A stretch of 5,452 nt of DNA from the NCBI RefSeq assembly GCF_934643405.1, contig NZ_CAKUCL010000360.1:1-5452 (forward strand). Direction: 5' to 3'. A model generated the notes under the pieces. It made no database searches. It saw only the letters and a program-made list of their open reading frames with translations, and was not told the origin of the DNA. A program made the translations under genes and the position numbers. This document shows, one piece after another, positions 1 through 4,451 of this stretch. The stretch's first letter is position 1; each line of letters opens with the position of its first letter. This stretch comes from an uncultured Actinoplanes sp. Its GTDB lineage: Bacteria; Actinomycetota; Actinomycetes; Mycobacteriales; Micromonosporaceae.

Positions 1-251
1 CGGCGCGGCCGGCGGCCGCCCTGACCAGCTTCGCCGGCAAGCCCTTGATCGTCCTGACGGCCGGCCGCGGGAACGACGCCGCCTGGTGGGCGGCCCAGGA
101 CCGCCTGGCCACGTTGTCGACGAACAGCGTGCACCGCGTCGTCGCCGGCGCCACCCACGCGGACCTCGTCGGCGAGCAGGATTACGCGGCCGTGACCACG
201 CGAGCGGTTGTCGACGTCGTTTCCGCCGTCCGGAGCGGGGAGCCTAGGTGA
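1..251 (+). CDS. Alpha/beta-hydrolase, C-terminal fragment (5' end outside window)
   Basis: The reading frame is open from the left edge (first whole codon at base 3) to the TGA at 249-251, giving 82 visible residues. The fragment has a hydrophobic strand, KPLIVLTAGRG, then a helical WWAAQDRLATLS stretch, then VHRVVAGATHADLV, then a final helix. This is the usual end of an alpha/beta-hydrolase: strand 7, helix, strand 8, and a loop carrying the catalytic histidine (the H in ATHADLV, about residue 52 of the fragment), followed by the last helix. The nucleophile and acid residues would lie upstream and cannot be seen, so substrate and localisation are unknown. A TTG at 45 could be read as a start, but it would cut through strand 7, so I treat the gene as truncated by the window. 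It converges on the TPR gene with 4 bp between stop codons. Confidence 0.72.
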   Translation, partial: ARPAAALTSFAGKPLIVLTAGRGNDAAWWAAQDRLATLSTNSVHRVVAGATHADLVGEQDYAAVTTRAVVDVVSAVRSGEPR

Positions 252-260
252 GGCCTCACC
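247..260. repeat. Perfect 14-bp palindrome holding both convergent stop codons
   Basis: GGTGAGGCCTCACC is identical to its reverse complement. The hydrolase stop TGA (249-251) and the TPR gene stop (TGA read on the - strand, 256-258) occupy symmetric positions in it. As RNA it could fold into a 5-bp stem with a GGCC loop from either strand. No T-tract follows, so terminator function is doubtful. The arms do not extend further. Confidence 0.6.
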
Positions 261-720
261 CGGCGGTCGCCAGCTGCCGCGTCAGCGTGTCCAGGCCATC
301 TCTGATCAGCCGTCCGTACTCGTCGTCGCCGAGCTCGTCGATTCCGGCTCGGGCGCGGCGCAGATGCTCGCGGGCGCGGTCGGGGTCGCCGATCCTGCGG
401 TAGCAGTCAGCGAGGTTGAGGTGCAGCGACGGGTACAGGCCGGCGACGGGGACGACGACGCCGGCCTGCGTTGCCCGTTCGTCGGTGAGTGCGCCGGCTG
501 CGGTGAGCGCCCGTTGGTCCCAGAGCAGTTCCTGGTGCGGGTCGTCCTGCACGTCGGCCATGGTGTGCGCGAGCACGCACACGTGCAGTGGGTCACCCTG
601 CTCACCGCCGATCTCGTCCCAGAGCTGGCGGAGCAGGTGCCGAGCGGCGTCGCGCTGACCTTGGTGATGGTGCAGTTGCGCTGCCTCACCGATACGGACG
701 AGCATCGGATCGGTGATCAT
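256..720 (-). CDS. Tetratricopeptide-repeat protein, 154 aa
   Basis: This is a small soluble, nearly all-helical protein beginning MITDPMLVRIGEAAQ. Three helix-pair units can be seen: residues about 5-37, about 47-78 (containing LAHTMADVQDDP) and about 97-130 (LHLNLADCYRRIGDPDRA). The third fits the TPR consensus best, with W/L, L/A, Y and the G-D-P turn in their usual places. There is no signal peptide, membrane segment or catalytic motif. TPR units act as protein-protein docking surfaces, but the partner is unknown. From memory, similar proteins of about 150 residues with this LADxQDDP signature are common in actinomycetes as uncharacterised TPR proteins. The ATG at 718-720 is chosen because a very strong Shine-Dalgarno lies 5 nt upstream. 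The frame stays open upstream to 1368, but that part is antisense to the P-loop gene. The gene is divergent from the P-loop gene. Confidence 0.85.
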   Translation of the reverse strand: MITDPMLVRIGEAAQLHHHQGQRDAARHLLRQLWDEIGGEQGDPLHVCVLAHTMADVQDDPHQELLWDQRALTAAGALTDERATQAGVVVPVAGLYPSLHLNLADCYRRIGDPDRAREHLRRARAGIDELGDDEYGRLIRDGLDTLTRQLATAG

Positions 721-725
721 CGGCG

Positions 726-734
726 CCTCCCTCC
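726..734 (-). promoter_or_regulatory. Strong Shine-Dalgarno of the TPR gene
   Basis: On the - strand this reads GGAGGGAGG, ending 5 nt before the ATG at 720. It fixes the start of the TPR gene and argues against the much longer open frame that continues upstream. Confidence 0.75.
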
Positions 735-750
735 GGACGTGGCGCCCACG

Positions 751-756
751 ACCATA
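751..756 (-). promoter_or_regulatory. Possible -10 element for the TPR gene
   Basis: On the - strand this reads TATGGT, matching the TAnnnT core of a sigma-70-type -10 box. It would place the transcript start near 744 and give a leader of about 24 nt containing the Shine-Dalgarno. The -35 hexamer at 17-nt spacing (CTCACG) is poor, so this is a weak call. The 105-bp spacer 721-825 must hold promoters for both divergent genes, and I see no convincing box for the + strand gene. Confidence 0.25.
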
Positions 757-825
757 ACCAACACGGCCAGCGGCGTGAGCGGATGTCGGCGAGGATGGGG
801 CGTTCGGTTCGGGCGGAAGCAGGTG

Positions 826-1365
826 ATGATGAGGCAACCGACGCTGTTCCTGACGGTGGGACTGCCCTGCACCGGGAAGACCACGGCAGCCCGGCGCATC
901 GAGTTCGAGCACGAGGCGCTTCGTCTCACGAAGGACGAATGGATGAAGGCCCTCTACGGCCACGAGAATCCGCCGTCGGCCGGGGACGTGATCGAGGGAC
1001 GGCTCATCCAGATCGGGTTGCGCGCCCTGGAACTGGGCATCAACGTCGTGATCGACTACGGCCTCTGGAGCCGGGACGAGCGCTCCGCCCTGCGCCGGGC
1101 CGCAGCCGACCGAGGCGCGAGGGTGGAGCTGCGCTACTTCGAGCTGACCCCGGCCGAGCAGCGGAAAAGGCTTGATCGGCGGCAGGCCGAAGCGCCGGAC
1201 ACGACGTGGCCGATGTCCGACGAGGAACTCGCCGCATGGGCTGCCGGCATGGAGATCCCGACGCGAGGCGAACTCGACGGCAGCGAACCCATTGATGACC
1301 CACCGGCTGGGTTCGCCACCTGGGACGCCTGGCGCGGCCACCGCTGGCCGCCCTCGGTCTCCTGA
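826..1365 (+). CDS. P-loop kinase-like ATP-binding protein (AAA_33 type), 179 aa
   Basis: This is a small P-loop NTPase. Residues 6-11 form strand 1, followed by the Walker A motif GLPCTGKT (12-19; K18 and T19 would bind the phosphates and Mg2+). LTKDEW (34-39) supplies an acidic residue where zeta-toxin-like and nucleotide-kinase-like proteins carry their catalytic Asp (D37). GINVVIDYGLWSRDER (71-86) holds the Walker B-like strand with D77 and conserved R83/R86. Residues about 107-120 resemble an Arg-rich LID helix (LTPAEQRKRLDRR). The set fits the AAA_33 group, which includes polynucleotide kinases, zeta-like toxins and antibiotic phosphotransferases; the substrate here cannot be deduced. 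There is no adjacent antitoxin. The ATG at 826 or the next one at 829 is the start, since both fall just before strand 1; GGAAG at 815-819 is a modest Shine-Dalgarno. The frame is open back to 208, but that part is antisense to the TPR gene. Confidence 0.82.
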   Translation: MMRQPTLFLTVGLPCTGKTTAARRIEFEHEALRLTKDEWMKALYGHENPPSAGDVIEGRLIQIGLRALELGINVVIDYGLWSRDERSALRRAAADRGARVELRYFELTPAEQRKRLDRRQAEAPDTTWPMSDEELAAWAAGMEIPTRGELDGSEPIDDPPAGFATWDAWRGHRWPPSVS

Positions 1366-1367
1366 CA

Positions 1368-1398
1368 CCGGGCAGCCGCGGCTGCGGCGGCTGCCCGG
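1368..1398. terminator. Hairpin between convergent genes, likely bidirectional terminator
   Basis: The arms 1368-1379 (CCGGGCAGCCGC) and 1387-1398 (GCGGCTGCCCGG) are perfectly complementary, giving a 12-bp GC-rich stem with a 7-nt loop. The hairpin begins 3 nt after the P-loop gene stop and ends 8 nt before the oxidoreductase stop, so it sits exactly where transcripts from both sides should end. There is no U-tract on either side, which is common for actinomycete terminators. Confidence 0.8.
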
Positions 1399-1405
1399 CG
1401 GCTAC

Positions 1406-2368
1406 TCACGGCGCGAGGACGTCGAGCCGGCCGGCCTCCTCGATCACCTCGCCGAGCAGCACCAGCCATTCGTCCACGTCGGCAGCATCCATGCCCACGT
1501 CGAGGCCGATGCCCTGGCCGGCGGCGAGATACACCTGGGTCACGCCCATCTTGCGGGCGGACACCAGGTCCTCGGCGATCTGGCCGGGGGATCCGCCGAG
1601 GAAGGGACGGCCGTCACCGATCGGCTCCCGGGTCATCGGGGTGGGCCACGGCGCCTGCTGGACCACCATCAGGTCCGCGGGGTCGCGGCCCACCTCCCGG
1701 GCGGCGTCATGGAACGTGGACACCACGCCTTGCAGTTCCTCCGCCGAGTAGGTCAGCGGGAGCACCCCGTCCGCGATCCGGGCGGCGCGCTTGACCGCGG
1801 CCGGGGAGGTCGCGGCCAGCAGCACCGGGATGCGGGCCTGGACCGGCTTGGGGTTCACCTCCGACGGCGCGATCCGGTAGAACTCGCCCTCGTGCCGGAT
1901 CGGGTCCGGACCCCACGCGGCCCGCATCGCCGTGATGAACTCCTCGGTGCGGGCGCCCCGGCGACTGCTCGACACGTTCGTGGTCTCGAACTCGTACTTC
2001 AGCCAGCCCTGGGCCATACCGGCAATCACCCGTCCGCCGCTGAACCGGTCCAGGGTCGCCAGCCGGCGGGCGAGCATCACGGGCGCGTGGAACGGCGCCA
2101 CGAGGGCCGCGGTGCCCAGCTTGATCCGCTCGGTCACGGCGGCGATGTAGCTCAGCGTCTCCAGAGGCTCGTACGTGGAGCGGTAGAACTCCGGCACCAG
2201 GTCGGGTTCCCCGCCGGAATACAGCACGACCTTGTCGAGCGGGCGGAGCAGGCGTTCGAACGTCCACAGGGCGGCGTAACCGAGCCGTTCGGCCTCCTTG
2301 GCGACCTTGACGATCATCTCCGGCGAGGTCTGCGGGCCGGCGGTGGGCAGTGCGAGGCCGAGTTCCAT
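1406..2368 (-). CDS. LLM-class F420-dependent oxidoreductase, 320 aa
   Basis: This is a bacterial luciferase-like (TIM-barrel) oxidoreductase, expected to be cytoplasmic and to use F420H2 or reduced flavin. The start MELGLALPTAGPQTSPE is the usual strand 1 of the barrel. It is followed by AERLGYAALWTFERLL (26-41), TERIKLGTAALVAPFHAP (79-96), the family signature LDRFSGGRVIAGMAQGW (106-122) with the following EFE and GARTEEF segments, and the late LAATSPAAVKRAARIADGVLP region (184-204). The GGRVIxGxxxGW block and the RxxRxEE-like segment resemble Rv2161c-type F420 enzymes; cofactor choice is inferred from family, and the substrate is unknown. Length matches the family (about 300-340). The ATG at 2366-2368 is chosen because strand 1 begins there and no start codon in the nearby upstream codons fits better; the GGGAAG Shine-Dalgarno is weak and only 3 nt away. 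The gene lies downstream of the PucR-type regulator on the same strand. Confidence 0.88.
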   Translation of the reverse strand: MELGLALPTAGPQTSPEMIVKVAKEAERLGYAALWTFERLLRPLDKVVLYSGGEPDLVPEFYRSTYEPLETLSYIAAVTERIKLGTAALVAPFHAPVMLARRLATLDRFSGGRVIAGMAQGWLKYEFETTNVSSSRRGARTEEFITAMRAAWGPDPIRHEGEFYRIAPSEVNPKPVQARIPVLLAATSPAAVKRAARIADGVLPLTYSAEELQGVVSTFHDAAREVGRDPADLMVVQQAPWPTPMTREPIGDGRPFLGGSPGQIAEDLVSARKMGVTQVYLAAGQGIGLDVGMDAADVDEWLVLLGEVIEEAGRLDVLAP

Positions 2369-2587
2369 GGGCTTCCCAACGGTTGAATCATGAACGGAGG
2401 TGAGAGGGGAGACCTTCTCTCGGCGCCGGCACGACGTCCGTACGCAAGAAGCGGCGGCCCCACCTCTTCGCACCATGATGATTCGGGCGGGGGACAGCGT
2501 CATTGGGAGCATTCCAAGGAAATCTCCCGGCGCGCTGTGCGATCTCACACTCCCGTCGCGACGCGGGGCTCGAACGGCCCGGAGACC
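2369..2587. other. 219-bp spacer between the regulator and oxidoreductase genes
   Basis: No credible gene lies here. On the - strand it is the leader and presumed promoter region of the oxidoreductase gene. It holds a 14-bp near-palindrome (2536-2549), a 15-bp imperfect dyad (2503-2517), and a pair of exact inverted heptamers, GAATCAT (2385-2391) and ATGATTC (2478-2484). I could not find a clear -35/-10 pair. A run at 2552-2567 near the regulator's end can form a bulged stem, a weak terminator candidate. The spacer length suggests the oxidoreductase has its own promoter. Confidence 0.6.
2536..2549. promoter_or_regulatory. Near-perfect 14-bp dyad, candidate operator
   Basis: TGTGCGATCTCACA has the form TGTGnGATCnCACA, matching its reverse complement at 12 of 14 positions. 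It lies about 39 nt beyond the PucR-type gene stop and about 168 nt upstream of the oxidoreductase start. The TGTG/CACA halves are 6 nt apart, not 8 as in CRP sites, so it is not a CRP box. Which protein binds it, if any, is unknown. Confidence 0.35.
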
Positions 2588-3766
2588 TCAGCCGAGGTAT
2601 CTGCCGAACGCGCGGCAGGTCTGCAGGAATTGGATGTCGGCGAGCACACCGGGATTGCGAAGGTCGAGACCGCTGACGCGACGGGCTGCCGCGATGCGGT
2701 AGTAGACCGTGTTGATGTGGATCCGCAGAAGGGCGGCAGCGCCGGAGATGCTGCCGTGAGAGCGCAGCAAGGCGTCGGCGGTGCGCAGCCATTCGTGGTC
2801 CGATCTCGCGTCCTCGGCGAACAGGACGGTGAGCGCCTCCGGAACGTCCTCGGCCGGCAGGTCGATGTGCAGCGCGGCAACCTGCATGAGCGACAGCTCG
2901 CCGAAATCCACGACGCGGGCGGACGGGCCGGCGCCGCGGAGGGCCAGTTCGGCCTGCCGGTTGGCGGCGGCGAGACTTCCGGCAACCGGCCATGGACGGC
3001 TGATACCGATGCGGACGGTGGCGCCGAGGTGGTCGGCGACCCGGCGGATGCTCTCCTTGGTCTGCTCGTCGGAGGCAAGACACAGGACCAGCCGCCCGTC
3101 CGACACCGTCCACGGCAAGCGCCGGGTGTGCGCCTGCAACTCGCGGATCAGCGGCTGGAACCTGGCACCCGGGTCGGACGGATCGTTGGGGGCGTCTCCG
3201 GTGAAGGAGCACCGCACGACAACCACGTGGTCCGTTCTGATGCCGAGGACTTTCAGCAGGCTTTCCGTCTGCTCCGGCGACTGGCCCGCGAGCAGCGAGT
3301 CGAGCGAGACGCGGCGGCAGGAGAGCTCGCTCGCGCGCAGCTCGCTCTGTGTCTCGAAGAACGCATCCATGAAGGCGCTGGCGTAGCGCTCGTGAATGGC
3401 CAGGAAATCGTTCCAGACCGCCAGCCCGTCGCCTTGCAGGTCGAAGAGCGAGGAATTGGTGGTGGTCAGCCGGCGCCACAGCTCCTGACTGACGATCCGC
3501 CAGAAGTGAGCGACCGACCCGCCGTCGAGTCCGCGCTGGGCGAGGTCGTGGGCGCAGTCGATCAGCGACGGGTCCAGCTCACGCCGGGCTCCGTCCGCAT
3601 GCCGGATGAAGTCCGTCACCGTCAGAGTGATGAGCTTGTGCAGGTCATCGCCGAGTTCGGCAAATGCGGGAATCGATGAGACCGACGCCGCCGAGATCTG
3701 ATCGGCCATCTCCTGAACCTGGCTGTCCAGCGCTTCGAGAAGAGCTGCCCGCGTTGCCTTAACCAT
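2588..3766 (-). CDS. PucR-family transcriptional regulator, 392 aa
   Basis: The C-terminus (about 330-385) is the PucR helix-turn-helix: SISGAAALLRIHINTVYYR with the hallmark H-x-N-T-V-x-Y-R, then the SGLDLRNPGVLADIQ tail. The centre (about 178-285) matches the GGDEF-like domain usual in these regulators, with VVVVRCSF and VRIGISRPWPVAGSLAAANRQAELAL. The N-terminus (about 15-140) is all-helical and resembles the RsbRD_N-type input domain, including AQRGLDGGSVAHFWRIVSQELW, so I do not expect the purine-catabolism sensor domain of PucR itself. No signal peptide or membrane segment is seen. The likely target is the co-oriented oxidoreductase gene 219 bp downstream, and possibly its own promoter; the ligand is unknown. 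The ATG at 3764-3766 gives a full-length protein but has no properly spaced Shine-Dalgarno, and the ATG for M20 (3707-3709) is an alternative. Confidence 0.87.
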   Translation of the reverse strand: MVKATRAALLEALDSQVQEMADQISAASVSSIPAFAELGDDLHKLITLTVTDFIRHADGARRELDPSLIDCAHDLAQRGLDGGSVAHFWRIVSQELWRRLTTTNSSLFDLQGDGLAVWNDFLAIHERYASAFMDAFFETQSELRASELSCRRVSLDSLLAGQSPEQTESLLKVLGIRTDHVVVVRCSFTGDAPNDPSDPGARFQPLIRELQAHTRRLPWTVSDGRLVLCLASDEQTKESIRRVADHLGATVRIGISRPWPVAGSLAAANRQAELALRGAGPSARVVDFGELSLMQVAALHIDLPAEDVPEALTVLFAEDARSDHEWLRTADALLRSHGSISGAAALLRIHINTVYYRIAAARRVSGLDLRNPGVLADIQFLQTCRAFGRYLG

Positions 3767-3809
3767 CCTGGCAAGGTACGGCGGGCCGACCGGGGCTGCC
3801 AGGGGATGG
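3763..3809 (-). promoter_or_regulatory. Inverted repeat over the pucR-type start codon
   Basis: The exact heptamers CCTGGCA (3767-3773) and TGCCAGG (3797-3803) are flanked by CCAT (3763-3766) and ATGG (3806-3809). The arms therefore match over 11 bases with a 2-nt bulge. In the - strand transcript the ATG start codon and the AGG before it would be paired in the hairpin. A second exact pair, GGGGCT (3792-3797) and AGCCCC (3815-3820), overlaps it and could form an alternative stem. It could be a translational switch or an operator dyad; neither is shown. Confidence 0.4.
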
Positions 3810-3847
3810 TGTCGAGCCCCACGCGCCGTCCGCCGCGGTCAGCATGC

Positions 3848-3863
3848 CGTGTCACGATACGTG
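3848..3863. repeat. Clustered CGTG/CACG dyads upstream of the sigma gene
   Basis: The run CGTG-T-CACG-ATA-CGTG holds two overlapping small palindromes, CGTGTCACG (3848-3856) and CACGATACGTG (3853-3863). It lies 17 nt before the sigma-factor ATG, in the divergent spacer, and could be a regulator-binding site. I see no convincing ECF-type promoter (AAC-type -35 with a matching -10) around it. Confidence 0.3.
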
Positions 3864-3879
3864 CTTGCCCGGACATGGG

Positions 3880-4449
3880 ATGACCGTGAGCCCCCGTATC
3901 GACCGCGAGGAACGTTTCCGGCGCGTCTACAGCGCGAACTTCGAGGCACTGCTGGCGTACGCCGTGCGGCGCGTCGAGCAGCCGCCGGACGCCGCGGACG
4001 TGGTCGCCGAGACGTTCCTCATCGCGTGGCGCCGCGAGGACGAGATGCCCTCCGGCGACGAGACCAGGCTTTGGCTGTACGGCGTGGCCCGTCGCGTGCT
4101 GGCCAACCATCACCGCGGCGGGGTCCGCCGGGCTCGGCTCGGTGAGCTGTTGCGGCAGCGGCTCACGCCGGCGGACGGGACCGACCCCGGCACCGAGGTT
4201 CCGGAACGGCTCGCGGTGCGGGCCGCCCTGGCCCGGCTCAGCCCCATCGACCGGGAGGTGATCGCCCTGACCGTCTGGGAGGGGTTGCAGCCCCGCGAGG
4301 CGGCGACGGTCCTGCAGGTGAGCCCCGAGGTCGTCCGTACGCGGCTGTCCCGGGCGCGGGCACGCATGCGTGATCTGCTCGGTCACGACCGGCACACGGC
4401 CGGACATGTGCTCGACGTCCTGACCGTATCGACCCCCGAGGAGGCCTGA
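3880..4449 (+). CDS. ECF-type sigma-70 family RNA polymerase sigma factor, 189 aa
   Basis: Sigma region 2 spans residues about 12-80: FRRVYSANFEALLAYAVRR, then the core-binding region 2.2 DAADVVAETFLIAWRR (38-52), then the DNA-melting and -10 recognition stretch LWLYGVARRVLANHHRG (64-80). Region 4 spans about 112-167: LARLSPIDREVIALTVWEGL, then the -35-binding helix-turn-helix QPREAATVLQVSPEVVRTRLSRARARMRDLL. No region 1 or 3 is present and length is normal for an ECF factor. About 22 residues follow region 4, too few for an SnoaL-like or other C-terminal domain. The ATG at 3880 starts just before region 2; GTG at 3886 and an upstream in-frame ATG at 3844 are alternatives, and none has a strong Shine-Dalgarno. 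It is tightly linked to the downstream membrane protein (2-nt gap), the usual setting for a sigma factor and its regulator. Confidence 0.92.
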   Translation: MTVSPRIDREERFRRVYSANFEALLAYAVRRVEQPPDAADVVAETFLIAWRREDEMPSGDETRLWLYGVARRVLANHHRGGVRRARLGELLRQRLTPADGTDPGTEVPERLAVRAALARLSPIDREVIALTVWEGLQPREAATVLQVSPEVVRTRLSRARARMRDLLGHDRHTAGHVLDVLTVSTPEEA

Positions 4450-4451
4450 CG

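Noticed and set aside
208..825. Upstream part of a 385-codon + strand open frame that ends with the P-loop protein
   Set aside because: It is antisense to the TPR gene and low-complexity. P-loop proteins of this type begin just before strand 1, which fits the ATG at 826 or 829.
826..1365. Zeta-type toxin of a toxin-antitoxin pair
   Set aside because: No small antitoxin gene lies next to it. The only close neighbour is a divergent TPR protein, so the toxin label is not supported.
721..1368. Upstream part of a 370-codon - strand open frame that ends with the TPR protein
   Set aside because: It is antisense to the P-loop gene, its translation has no family features, and a strong Shine-Dalgarno at 726-734 sets the TPR start at 720. 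Long antisense frames are expected in DNA of this GC content.
1172..2386. 404-codon + strand open frame
   Set aside because: It is the antisense shadow of the oxidoreductase gene, rich in His, Arg and Gly, without recognisable domains, and it crosses the terminator hairpin.
2536..2549. CRP/cAMP-type binding site
   Set aside because: The TGTG and CACA halves are 6 nt apart, whereas a CRP site has them 8 nt apart. It is kept only as an unassigned dyad.
2390..3679. 429-codon + strand open frame, with a GGAGGTGAG run at 2396-2404 that looks like a Shine-Dalgarno
   Set aside because: The frame is the antisense shadow of the PucR-type gene, whose domains are clear on the - strand. The Shine-Dalgarno-like run has no well-spaced start codon leading to a credible protein.
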